Origin: Prolixibacteraceae bacterium | Lineage (GTDB): Bacteria; Bacteroidota; Bacteroidia; Bacteroidales; Prolixibacteraceae | DNA: 20,120 bases | Assembly: GCA_027858145.1 (NCBI GenBank) | Contig: JAQIDF010000256.1 | Location: 1-20,120, forward strand | Direction of reading: 5' to 3' | In this document: positions 1 through 7,553 of the stretch, in pieces | Numbering within the stretch: position 1 is the first letter of the stretch | How the letters are laid out: every line of letters begins with the position of its first letter | The notes under the pieces: model-generated | What the model was told of the DNA's origin: nothing | Databases searched by the model: none | What the model saw: only the letters and a program-made list of their open reading frames with translations | Made by a program: the position numbers and the translations under genes

Positions 1-41
1 ATCAAAAGTTTGCCAAAGGCAATGATTAAAAGAAGTTCATG

Positions 42-70
42 TGAGAGCGAAGCGGTTCCATACGTTCTCA
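42..70 (+). other. Possible RNA stem-loop upstream of lemA
   Basis: Bases 42-49 (TGAGAGCG) can pair with 63-70 (CGTTCTCA), giving an 8-bp RNA stem with one G-U wobble and a 13-base loop. No T-run follows, so it is not a classical terminator. It may be the 3' end of an upstream transcript or part of the lemA leader. A second small inverted repeat (TTGCC/GGCAA, 10-22) lies just before it. A stem of this size can occur by chance. Confidence 0.25.
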
Positions 71-113
71 AATTTAGAATTAAGCTATGGAACAAATTAT
101 AAATTTTAAACGT

Positions 114-713
114 ATGAAAAGATCAACAATTATTTGGATTGCCGTTGGCGTAGTTGTACTTCTAATATTTGGAGGTTTTCGGGGCGCTTACAAATCATAT
201 AATAAAATGGTGTCAATGGAAGAATCAGTTGCAGCACAATGGTCGCAAGTTGAAAACGTGTATCAACGCCGTGCCGATTTGATCCCCAACCTTGTAAATA
301 CCGTTAAAGGTTATGCCTCGCATGAACGTGAGACCTTTGAGGCTGTAATTGAGGCTCGTTCAAAAGCAAGTCAGGTAAATGTTGATGCTTCAAATCTTAA
401 TGAAAATTCTGTGCAACAATTTCAGAAAGCACAATCTGGATTATCTTCAGCCTTGAGCAGGCTTATGGTTGTTGTTGAGCGTTATCCCGATTTAAAAGCA
501 AATCAAAACTTCAGAGACTTGCAAGCACAACTTGAAGGAACGGAAAATCGAATCTCGGTTGAACGACGTAAATTCAATGAGTCTGCAAGGACATACAATA
601 TCTACATCCGACAGTTCCCGCAAGCAATTTATGCCAATATCTTTGGATTTGAAAATAAAGCCTATTTTGAAGCTTCAGAAGGGGCAGATCAAGCTCCTGA
701 AGTACAATTTTAA
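114..713 (+). CDS. lemA: LemA family protein
   Basis: The product is a 199-residue LemA family protein. It has one N-terminal membrane anchor (about residues 3-20) and then the long helical domain typical of the family. The conserved stretch around QVENVYQRRADLIPNLVNTV is clear, followed by SALSRLMVVVERYPDLKAN, NFRDLQAQLEGTENRI and a C-terminal FP...FGF region. The length is normal for the family. I chose ATG 114 over the in-frame ATG 87 because LemA proteins usually begin with a short Lys-rich segment directly before the anchor; 87 would add nine residues. Ten bases separate it from the TPM-domain gene downstream, a common pairing in Bacteroidota, so the three genes 114-1978 probably form an operon. 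LemA is thought to be membrane-associated with most of the protein on one side of the membrane. Its biochemical role is not established. Confidence 0.93.
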   Translation: MKRSTIIWIAVGVVVLLIFGGFRGAYKSYNKMVSMEESVAAQWSQVENVYQRRADLIPNLVNTVKGYASHERETFEAVIEARSKASQVNVDASNLNENSVQQFQKAQSGLSSALSRLMVVVERYPDLKANQNFRDLQAQLEGTENRISVERRKFNESARTYNIYIRQFPQAIYANIFGFENKAYFEASEGADQAPEVQF

Positions 714-723
714 AATATAGAAT

Positions 724-1164
724 ATGTCAAAACCATCAAATTTCTTTACAGACGAAGAAAAGAAGATCATAAAAGAATCAATTGAAACAGCTGAACTTAA
801 TACATCTGGTGAAATCAGGCTCCATGTTGAAAAAAAGTGCCCTGAAGATGTTATGGACAGAGCTGCATATTGGTTCAAAGAACTTAAAATGCATAAAACA
901 GAAGCACGAAATGGTGTGCTTTTTTATTTATCTATCGAAGATTATAAATTTGCAATCCTTGGTGACGTTGGTGTAAATGCCAAAGTTGAAGAGGGCTTTT
1001 GGAATTCGACCCGTGATTTGATACTGGGGTTTTTTAAAGATGGTAAATATGCTGAAGGGCTTAAAGTTGGCATTATTCAAGCTGGCTTGCAATTGAAAAA
1101 GTATTTTCCATATCAAACCGATGATGTTAATGAGCTTGAAAACGAAATTTCATACGGAAAATAG
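724..1164 (+). CDS. TPM domain protein, predicted cytosolic
   Basis: This 146-residue protein consists almost entirely of a TPM domain (TLP18.3/Psb32/MOLO-1 fold). Visible family features are FFTDEEKKIIKESIETAE at the N-terminus, SGEIRLHVEKKC, the NGVLFYLSIEDYKFAILGD strand region and a closing amphipathic helix (FKDGKYAEGLKVGIIQAG). It has no signal peptide and no membrane segment, unlike the TPM protein encoded immediately downstream, so it is predicted to stay in the cytosol or bind the membrane peripherally. It lies 10 bp after lemA and ends 7 bp before the next TPM gene, consistent with a three-gene operon. Phosphatase activity is reported for some TPM proteins in plants, but nothing here proves an enzymatic role. 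The domain assignment is fairly secure; the function is unknown. Confidence 0.85.
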   Translation: MSKPSNFFTDEEKKIIKESIETAELNTSGEIRLHVEKKCPEDVMDRAAYWFKELKMHKTEARNGVLFYLSIEDYKFAILGDVGVNAKVEEGFWNSTRDLILGFFKDGKYAEGLKVGIIQAGLQLKKYFPYQTDDVNELENEISYGK

Positions 1165-1171
1165 AAGACTT

Positions 1172-1978
1172 ATGATGAAGAAAACCATATTATTTTTTAT
1201 CGCCTTATTCTTTGTAAGCATTTCATTTGCCGATGACCTGCCACAGAGACCCACACCGCCCACATTAGTGACTGATTATGCTAATATATTGGATGACAGG
1301 GAGCAACTGCAACTTGAACAAAAGCTGGTTCGTTACTTTTCTTCAACATCTACACAAATTGCTGTGGTTACGGTCAATGATCTCGGGGGAAATGATATCT
1401 CTGACTATGCATTCCGTCTTGGAGAAAAATGGGGTATAGGCAGCAAGGATTTTGACAATGGAATTTTAATTCTTGTAAAGCCGAAACAATCATCGGCGAG
1501 AGGCCGGGTATTTATTGCAGTAGGCTATGGGCTGGAGGGCGTTGTGCCCGATGCTGTGGCTAATCAGATCGTTGATAATGAAATGATTCCGCATTTCAAA
1601 GCAGGTAATATGTATGCAGGAATAGACAATGCAACTTCGGTTTTGATAGAAATTACCAAAGGCGAATATACAGCTCAGCAATATGCCAAAAAAACCAGTG
1701 GTGGCTTTAATCCATTCATCTTGTTTTTGATCATCTTTTTTATTTTCCCGGTATTGTTTGGTCGTCGCAGAAAAGGCTATTATTCCTCAGGCGGACGGAG
1801 CAGTTTGCCGTTTTGGCTTGCTTTAGGATTTTTAGGCGGATCGAGTCGCGGACATTCCGGAGCTTTCAGCGATTTTAGTTCGGGAAGCGGTTCTTTCGGT
1901 GGAGGCGGAAGTTTTGGAGGTTTTGGCGGATTTGGCGGTGGCGGATTTGGCGGCGGCGGTGCTGGCGGTAGCTGGTAA
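1172..1978 (+). CDS. Exported TPM domain protein with Gly-rich tail (YgcG-like)
   Basis: This is a 268-residue secreted or membrane-anchored TPM protein. Residues 1-20 form a signal peptide with likely cleavage after ISFA. The TPM domain spans about 35-165 (TDYANILDD, TSTQIAVVTVND, DNGILILVKP, RVFIAVGYGLEGVVPD). A membrane helix follows at about 181-197, then basic residues (GRRRKGYY), and a tail of Gly, Ser and Phe repeats from about 228 to the end. The architecture matches YgcG-like proteins found beside lemA. I chose ATG 1172 (ATGATGAAG); the open frame extends upstream to 1121, but that would overlap the previous gene and place 17 residues before the signal peptide. ATG 1175 is equally possible. 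The tail of GGFGG-type repeats is low-complexity and may be surface-exposed or mediate assembly; this is inference. Confidence 0.9.
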   Translation: MMKKTILFFIALFFVSISFADDLPQRPTPPTLVTDYANILDDREQLQLEQKLVRYFSSTSTQIAVVTVNDLGGNDISDYAFRLGEKWGIGSKDFDNGILILVKPKQSSARGRVFIAVGYGLEGVVPDAVANQIVDNEMIPHFKAGNMYAGIDNATSVLIEITKGEYTAQQYAKKTSGGFNPFILFLIIFFIFPVLFGRRRKGYYSSGGRSSLPFWLALGFLGGSSRGHSGAFSDFSSGSGSFGGGGSFGGFGGFGGGGFGGGGAGGSW

Positions 1979-1997
1979 TCTTTTTGATAGGGTTTAT

Positions 1998-2035
1998 AAC
2001 AATATCGCCATTTTACCGTTAATCAACAATATCGC
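1998..2035 (+). repeat. 11-bp direct repeat upstream of porin gene
   Basis: The sequence AACAATATCGC occurs at 1998-2008 and again at 2025-2035, 27 bp apart start to start, just upstream of the porin start codon. Its position between two genes and close to the expected promoter makes a regulator-binding role possible, but no regulator is known from this window. A poor match to the Bacteroidota -7 box (TATCTTTA, 2053-2060) lies at the start codon. Confidence 0.35.
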
Positions 2036-2059
2036 TTACATAATCTTTTCTGTATCTTT

Positions 2060-4039
2060 ATGCGCATGCTGAAATATCTGATAATATTGTTTTTTTCTCT
2101 ATCCTGTTCAATATTAGTATTCGGGCAGGAAATAAAAATGCCACGTGGTAACAATTCATCGGCGGACAGTGGTGAAAAAGATGAAGACCATGATCGTGAA
2201 GAAGAAATTCAAGTTGAATCAAAAATTCATGTATGGGAACTGGACAATTTATTTAGTCGAAAGGATTCAGTTTTACTGGATAGTGGTATGTTTAATTTCC
2301 ATATTTACAACCCAATTTTTCAAAACAGTATTTCGAACAATTACCTGGGATATCTGGGAAGTCCTTACGAATCGAATATATATTTTAAAAGGGAGTCAGA
2401 TGTCAATGATTTTTATTTTTTAAAGAATCTGTCAGCATACAGGCTAAAAACAAGCGATGTAAAATATTATAACACCACAACACCTTTTGCGGTTTTAAAG
2501 TATTCGCAAGGCAACCAGGGGGGGGGTAAAGCTGAACAAACCTTTAAGGCTTTTTATACCCAAAATATTGATTCGACTACAAATATCGGGTTCGATTTTA
2601 ATGTATTTAGTAACAAAAGTAAGTACATAAATCAGGAAATATCACATAAGTATTTCAATATTTTTATGTCCCGAAATACTGAACGATACAATGGTTACCT
2701 GACATTTGTCAATGGCAATAATAACTTGGTAGAGAACGGCGGTGTGCCTGTTGATGTATTCGAAAGAGGATTTCGAAACCCTATTGATATGCCGGTTAAT
2801 TTGATATCTGCCATAGAAAGTGAGAATAAATCACTTTCGCTTTTTACTTCACATGAATACTTAATGGGGCAATTGCCTTTTCTCGAGAAAAGACAAGATT
2901 CTGTCACTATCGATTCGATAAAGCCAGCGTTCAAACCGGCTTATTCAATTCATTATTATGCCGATTTTTCTAATTACAAGCGTTTTGTTTCAGAAAATAG
3001 TGTAAGTGCTGAATTTTTTGATACAACATTGATAAATACAGGCACACATATCGACTCTGTGTTTTTTAGAAGGTTTAATCATGCATTTCAACTGAATGCT
3101 TTTGAGAACGAGGACCGCAAGTTTACTTTCGGGAAAAGAGCATTCATTGAAAATGAGATTGTACGGGCTGAATATCCATTGGCCGATGGGCGCCGTTCAT
3201 ATTCGTATTCAAATATTTTTGTAGGCGGTGAAATTTATCGTAGCAAAAGCAATTTTTGGACATGGCGAGCAGCTGCAAGGTTTGCAGTTTTGGGACGTAA
3301 CCTTGGTGATGCTAAAATTGAAGGAGAAATTGAAAAGCCCTTCATTTTTAATAACGATACAACACGATTAAAGATTGAGGGCTGGTATCGTGATTATTCT
3401 CCCGATATTTTTCAGGAACATTGGTATAGTAACCATTTTTCCTGGGATAACGAGTTTAAAAAGCAACACGAAATTTTTGTAAAATCGAGGTTTGATTATC
3501 CAAAATACAATGCCTCGGCCGGATTTAATTATGGCTTATTTAGTAGTTATTTATATAATAATGAACAGGCTGCGCCCGATCAGTATGCCGGAGAATTTTC
3601 TGTGATTAGTGCTGATGTTCAAAAAGATTTTAATTTTTGGCGCTTTGGTTGGTCAAATAAAGCTGTTTGGCAGGCGGTGTCAAGTAATCCGGCAGTAAGG
3701 CTCCCTACCTGGAGTTTCTATTCTAGTTTATATTACTCACACTATCTGTTTAAGGTAATGAAGATTCAGCTTGGAGCCGAGATTTATTATCACACCAAAT
3801 TTAAATCCAATGCTTACGAGCCATCAACCGGGCAGTTTTATGTGCAAAATGAAATGAATACAGGTGGGTATCCTGTTGTTAATTTGTTTGCCAATGCTAA
3901 GCTGAAACGCACAAGTGCATTTGCTCAACTGGTGCATGCCAGCAGTTTCTTCAGCCTTGGCGAATACTTTAGTGCACATCAATATCCGCTTGAAACAATG
4001 GCTTTCCGTTTTGGTTTTTACTGGACCTTTTATGACTAA
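2060..4039 (+). CDS. Putative outer-membrane porin (Bacteroidota type)
   Basis: This 659-residue protein resembles the putative porin family of Bacteroidota (Porin_10-like). It has a signal peptide (hydrophobic residues about 5-19, likely cleavage near VFG-Q) and then an acidic, low-complexity segment (about 30-52, SADSGEKDEDHDREEE). The remainder is rich in alternating aromatic and polar strands, as in a beta barrel, and ends in FRFGFYWTFYD, similar to outer-membrane C-terminal strands. Recognisable family sections are the early YLGYLGSPYESNIYF region and FAVLKYSQGN followed by QTFKAFYTQN. The substrate is unknown. ATG 2066 is an alternative start. It is flanked by gaps of 81 and 189 bp, so it is probably transcribed alone. 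The coding sequence includes a run of nine G at 2518-2526, early in the gene (codons 153-156). Confidence 0.8.
   Translation: MRMLKYLIILFFSLSCSILVFGQEIKMPRGNNSSADSGEKDEDHDREEEIQVESKIHVWELDNLFSRKDSVLLDSGMFNFHIYNPIFQNSISNNYLGYLGSPYESNIYFKRESDVNDFYFLKNLSAYRLKTSDVKYYNTTTPFAVLKYSQGNQGGGKAEQTFKAFYTQNIDSTTNIGFDFNVFSNKSKYINQEISHKYFNIFMSRNTERYNGYLTFVNGNNNLVENGGVPVDVFERGFRNPIDMPVNLISAIESENKSLSLFTSHEYLMGQLPFLEKRQDSVTIDSIKPAFKPAYSIHYYADFSNYKRFVSENSVSAEFFDTTLINTGTHIDSVFFRRFNHAFQLNAFENEDRKFTFGKRAFIENEIVRAEYPLADGRRSYSYSNIFVGGEIYRSKSNFWTWRAAARFAVLGRNLGDAKIEGEIEKPFIFNNDTTRLKIEGWYRDYSPDIFQEHWYSNHFSWDNEFKKQHEIFVKSRFDYPKYNASAGFNYGLFSSYLYNNEQAAPDQYAGEFSVISADVQKDFNFWRFGWSNKAVWQAVSSNPAVRLPTWSFYSSLYYSHYLFKVMKIQLGAEIYYHTKFKSNAYEPSTGQFYVQNEMNTGGYPVVNLFANAKLKRTSAFAQLVHASSFFSLGEYFSAHQYPLETMAFRFGFYWTFYD
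2518..2526 (+). repeat. G9 homopolymer inside porin gene
   Basis: Nine consecutive G bases lie within the porin coding region and encode part of Gln and three Gly residues (NQGGGK). The rest of the gene is AT-rich, so the run stands out. Gain or loss of one G would shift the frame after about 155 of 659 residues. It is also a place where a sequencing length error could occur, although the frame here is intact. Confidence 0.85.
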
Positions 4040-4228
4040 TTTCATGTTTCGTCAATGTTAATTTTGATGGATGAACCATTTAACATTGTGATTATCTTGA
4101 GTTTTTGGCGTTAATTCGCGGCATAAAACAATAGATGTCATAAACATTTTATGAATTTAATCGTTGTTTGCTAAAACAGCTTTTCTGAGAATTATTAGAA
4201 AAGTTATTGTAGAACTAAAATTAAAGGT

Positions 4229-5695
4229 TTGAATAAACTTATTTTAGTATTAACAATTGCGTTTTCAGTATTGGCCGGGTGTACAAACAAAAGCCAAACA
4301 GAAAACAAGGTTGCTCCCCAAAACACCAAAACCGATGATTTAAAACGAATCATCGGGGAGAAAAAACTCAATGTAGCGGTTGATTATAGTTCAACCAGTT
4401 ATTTTGTTTACAAGGGACAGCCAATGGGCTTCCAATACGAGTTGCTGAAAGCACTCGCGAAAGACCTCGGTGTGGAACTGGATATTCATATCACTAAGAA
4501 TCTGAGTGAAGCTTTTAATGGCATCAAAACGTCAGAATTTGACATTATTGCCAAAAACCTTACCGTTACCAGAAAAAGAAATAAAATAGTTGATTTTACT
4601 GAGCCGTTGGCTTTGACCCGTCAGGTTTTGGTTCAGCGTTCATCAGAGGCTGATAAAAGTGACAATGAAGATTATCAGGTGAACTCAGTACTTGATATAG
4701 CCGGGAAATCCATTTACGTAAAGCAAAATTCAGCTTACGTACAACGATTAAAGAATCTTTCAGAAGAGATCGGTGAATCAATTACCATTGTTGAAGACTC
4801 GGTTTATGGGGTTGAACAGTTGATTGCCCTGGTAGCCTCTGGAGAAATAGACTATACTGTTTGCGACGAAAATGTTGCAATCGTTAATCAGCATTATTAT
4901 CCATGGATTGATATTTCTGTCCCGGTTAGCTTCGAACAGAAGGTATCATGGGCTGTACGTAACAATTCTTCGGAATTGAAGACCTATCTTGACAATTGGA
5001 TTTTGGAATATCAAAAAACAAGTGAGTATCACTATATTTACAATAAGTATTTTTCAAGCTCACGGGTTGCCAATATTGTTCGCAGCGAATATAACTCCAT
5101 AACTGGAGGCAAAATATCGGAGTATGATGAGTTGGTTCGTGAAATATCTGCCAGCTTTGGATGGGATTGGCGGCTTGTGGCTTCAATCATTATGCAGGAA
5201 TCGCGTTTTAACAAGTATGCCGAAAGTTGGGTTGGAGCCATGGGCTTAATGCAGCTTATGCCTAAAACAGCCGAACGTTTCAATGTTTCAGACATTGTTA
5301 ACCCTCGTGAGAATGTTCGAGCCGGATTGGAATATCTAACATGGCTTGATGATGTACTTGCACCAATTATTGAAGATGAACAGGAACGGCTAAAATTTGT
5401 GCTTGCTTCATATAATGTAGGTATAGGTCATGTAATGGATGCTCGTAAACTAGCCATGAAATATGGTAAAAAATCATCGGTTTGGGATGATAATGTCGAG
5501 ATATTTATTCTGAAGAAAACCTTACCTGAATATTATAACGATCCGGTGGTTCGTTATGGTTATTGTAGGGGTAAAGAGCCTTACAATTATGTGATTAAGG
5601 TGCTCGATCGTTACGATCATTATCTTAACGTTTTGCCCGATGAGAATAATGTTTCTTTAGTATCGCTTCCAGTTCTGCAAGAATCATTGAAGTAG
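4229..5695 (+). CDS. mltF: MltF-like lipoprotein lytic transglycosylase
   Basis: The product (488 residues) is a membrane-bound lytic murein transglycosylase F-type protein that cleaves the MurNAc-GlcNAc bond of peptidoglycan. Residues 1-18 form a lipoprotein signal ending in the lipobox LAGC (Cys18). An extracytoplasmic solute-binding domain (SBP_bac_3 type) covers about 38-275, with the typical PMGFQYELLKALAKDLGVEL and DIIAKNLTVTRKR segments. The SLT catalytic domain follows at about 300-465: IIMQESRFN with predicted catalytic Glu324, GAMGLMQLMPKTA (336-348), ASYNVGIGHV (393-402) and a terminal YCRGKEPYNYV region. The start is TTG at 4229; it gives a proper lipoprotein signal and no ATG alternative does. 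The gene probably has its own promoter in the 189-bp gap upstream. Its last 71 bp overlap the convergent Nudix gene. The MltF assignment rests on domain order; the SBP domain may sense muropeptides. Confidence 0.92.
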   Translation: MNKLILVLTIAFSVLAGCTNKSQTENKVAPQNTKTDDLKRIIGEKKLNVAVDYSSTSYFVYKGQPMGFQYELLKALAKDLGVELDIHITKNLSEAFNGIKTSEFDIIAKNLTVTRKRNKIVDFTEPLALTRQVLVQRSSEADKSDNEDYQVNSVLDIAGKSIYVKQNSAYVQRLKNLSEEIGESITIVEDSVYGVEQLIALVASGEIDYTVCDENVAIVNQHYYPWIDISVPVSFEQKVSWAVRNNSSELKTYLDNWILEYQKTSEYHYIYNKYFSSSRVANIVRSEYNSITGGKISEYDELVREISASFGWDWRLVASIIMQESRFNKYAESWVGAMGLMQLMPKTAERFNVSDIVNPRENVRAGLEYLTWLDDVLAPIIEDEQERLKFVLASYNVGIGHVMDARKLAMKYGKKSSVWDDNVEIFILKKTLPEYYNDPVVRYGYCRGKEPYNYVIKVLDRYDHYLNVLPDENNVSLVSLPVLQESLK

Positions 5696-6272
5696 CACCC
5701 CATATTATGTTCCCGTTAATAAAATAGCAGGGGACGTTGACTTTTTTTTCGGTTATTTCAACAGGTTGTAGTGAATGCGTTTCGTGATGGAATAAGTCGC
5801 TTAATGGAATTTGAATGATTTCTGTTACCTCATTCCGGTCAATTCTAAAGTTTAATTCTTTTTTTATTAGACCAACGTATGGGGTAATTATGAAGTTGCT
5901 AACTGGTATATATAAGTCGCTTAGTTGCCCTATTATTTCTACGTTTTCAGGCTTAATTCCAATTTCTTCATGCGTTTCGCGCAAAGCTGTGTTTTGAGTG
6001 TTGATATCATGTGCCTCATATCTTCCTCCCGGGAAACTAATTTGCCCCGGATGTTTTTTTAGCAGGTGATTGCGCCTTGTTAAGCATGTATTTATTTTGT
6101 TTGAATGATGAAATAATGGTATAAGCACAGCACTGTGTTGGGGTTTTTGATTTTTAGGCACCTCCAGTTGACGACCACGGGGCGACATAACAGCGTGAGC
6201 CTCCGGGTCGGGAAGCTCTTCTAAAAGGGCGCTACGAATGTCCTGAATTGTTATTTTGTTAAAGTTGACCAC
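5625..6272 (-). CDS. Nudix hydrolase, CoA pyrophosphatase (NudL) type
   Basis: This 215-residue Nudix hydrolase probably cleaves the pyrophosphate of coenzyme A or its derivatives. The CoA-specific motif around PGQISFPGG (residues 75-83), preceded by CLTRRNHLLKKH, is present. The Nudix catalytic core RETHEEIG (98-105) supplies the metal-binding glutamates. The final YFINGNIIWGATSMILAELE stretch is usual for this subfamily. The start is GTG at 6272; I see no ATG that keeps the N-terminal region. It is the third gene of a minus-strand cluster, 18 bp after the LolC/E-like permease gene. Its 3' end runs 71 bp into the convergent mltF-like gene, so transcripts from the two must overlap. Substrate preference is inferred from the motif; other nucleotide diphosphates are possible. 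Confidence 0.88.
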   Translation of the reverse strand: MVNFNKITIQDIRSALLEELPDPEAHAVMSPRGRQLEVPKNQKPQHSAVLIPLFHHSNKINTCLTRRNHLLKKHPGQISFPGGRYEAHDINTQNTALRETHEEIGIKPENVEIIGQLSDLYIPVSNFIITPYVGLIKKELNFRIDRNEVTEIIQIPLSDLFHHETHSLQPVEITEKKVNVPCYFINGNIIWGATSMILAELEAILKKHYSHRAKR

Positions 6273-6290
6273 AGACTTTAAAATAAAATG

Positions 6291-7541
6291 TTATTCAATT
6301 GAAATGGCATCTACCGGTGATATCTTTGATATGAACATTGAGGGCAATAAAACAATCAATAATATAGCCAATATCGTACCAATGTTCAGAAGTAAAATAT
6401 ACGGAAAATTAAAGAAGATTGGTACCGTATCGATATAATATGAAGCCGGATCGAGCTTTAAAATGCCGGTTGAATATTGAATAAAGCAAAGCCCGATTCC
6501 GGCAATATTCCCCCATATTAATCCACGTATCGATAATAAACCTGTGAGGTATAAAAATATTTTACGGACTTTAACATTGGGGTATCCCAGGGCTTTAAGA
6601 ATGCCAATCATCCTACTGCGTTCAATAATGATAATCAATAACCCCGAAATCATATTGATCCCGGCAACAGTAATCATCAATATCAGAAGAACCCATACAT
6701 TCATGTCGAGAACCGATAACCAGTCGAACACCATTGCGTATTTTTGCTTGATAGTGTATACCCTGAGCATCGAGTTTTCAGTAGCCATGTTCATGGTTGT
6801 TTCCCGTGCCTGGTAATAAACCTGTTCAAGGGCTTCAAAATCAACAACATTAATTTCGTAACCGCTTATTTCGGATTGATGCCAACCATATAATGACTGT
6901 ATTTGTTTTATGTCGCCAATGATATAAAGTTCGTCAAATTCAGACATGCTTGTGTTGTAAAATCCCGAAATAAAAAATCGCCGGGCGCGCGGGGTGTTTT
7001 CTCCTTCGTTGTAGAAATAACAAAAAAGTTTGTCACCAATATTCAGCTTTAAAAGCTTGCCAATTTTTTCAGAGACAAGTACCTCAGTATTCTCTTCTCC
7101 TTGGTTGATTTCAGGAAGAGCACCTTCGATGATGTTATTTTCAAGAAATGTTAAATCGTAATTTGATCCGATACCTTTAAAAACGATTCCGTGAATAGCA
7201 TCTTCAGTTTTAACAATACCCGGCTTGGTTGCAAATTGTTGCAGATGGCTAACATGTGGTATGTTTAACAGTTGCCCGATTAATTGTGAGTCGATGGTAA
7301 CCGGGTTTGTTTCAAAAGAAAGGTTTGAATCGAAATTTACAACCTGGAGATGAGAGCCAAAACCAACAACTTTATTTCGTATTTCGTTTTTAAAGCCCAG
7401 CAAAACAGCAACCGAAATAATCATTACAGCTAAACCAAGAGAAATACTGGCCACTGCAATCGAAACAATTTTGTTCGATATCCCTTTTCGTTTTTCGTTT
7501 TGTGAGAAAACTCGTTTGGCTATGAAATATTCAGTGTTCAA
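6291..7541 (-). CDS. LolC/LolE-type ABC permease (FtsX/MacB fold)
   Basis: The product (416 residues) is a permease of the family that releases lipoproteins from the inner membrane (LolC/LolE) in complex with a LolD ATPase, which is not encoded in this window. The length and layout fit. The N-terminal FIAKRVFSQNE segment is followed by membrane helix 1 (about 25-48), a large periplasmic domain (about 50-270), then three membrane helices (about 278-305, 325-352, 375-400). The cytoplasmic loop between helices 2 and 3 carries IIERSRMIGILKALGYPNVKVRKIFL, typical of FtsX-like permeases, and the C-terminal SKISPVDAISIE is also typical. The start is TTG at 7541; family members usually begin with a few residues before FIAKR, which fits. 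It lies 12 bp after the flippase-like gene and 18 bp before the Nudix gene. A general FtsX-type exporter cannot be excluded. Confidence 0.88.
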   Translation of the reverse strand: MNTEYFIAKRVFSQNEKRKGISNKIVSIAVASISLGLAVMIISVAVLLGFKNEIRNKVVGFGSHLQVVNFDSNLSFETNPVTIDSQLIGQLLNIPHVSHLQQFATKPGIVKTEDAIHGIVFKGIGSNYDLTFLENNIIEGALPEINQGEENTEVLVSEKIGKLLKLNIGDKLFCYFYNEGENTPRARRFFISGFYNTSMSEFDELYIIGDIKQIQSLYGWHQSEISGYEINVVDFEALEQVYYQARETTMNMATENSMLRVYTIKQKYAMVFDWLSVLDMNVWVLLILMITVAGINMISGLLIIIIERSRMIGILKALGYPNVKVRKIFLYLTGLLSIRGLIWGNIAGIGLCFIQYSTGILKLDPASYYIDTVPIFFNFPYILLLNIGTILAILLIVLLPSMFISKISPVDAISIE

Positions 7542-7553
7542 GGGTCAGTTTTT

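Noticed and set aside
1121..1171. Upstream start for the exported TPM protein
   Set aside because: It would overlap the previous gene and put 17 residues before a clean signal peptide.
4180..4203. CTTTTCT/AGAAAAG inverted repeat upstream of mltF as a terminator for the porin gene
   Set aside because: The stem is AT-rich with a 10-base loop and is not followed by a T-run; it is too weak to call.
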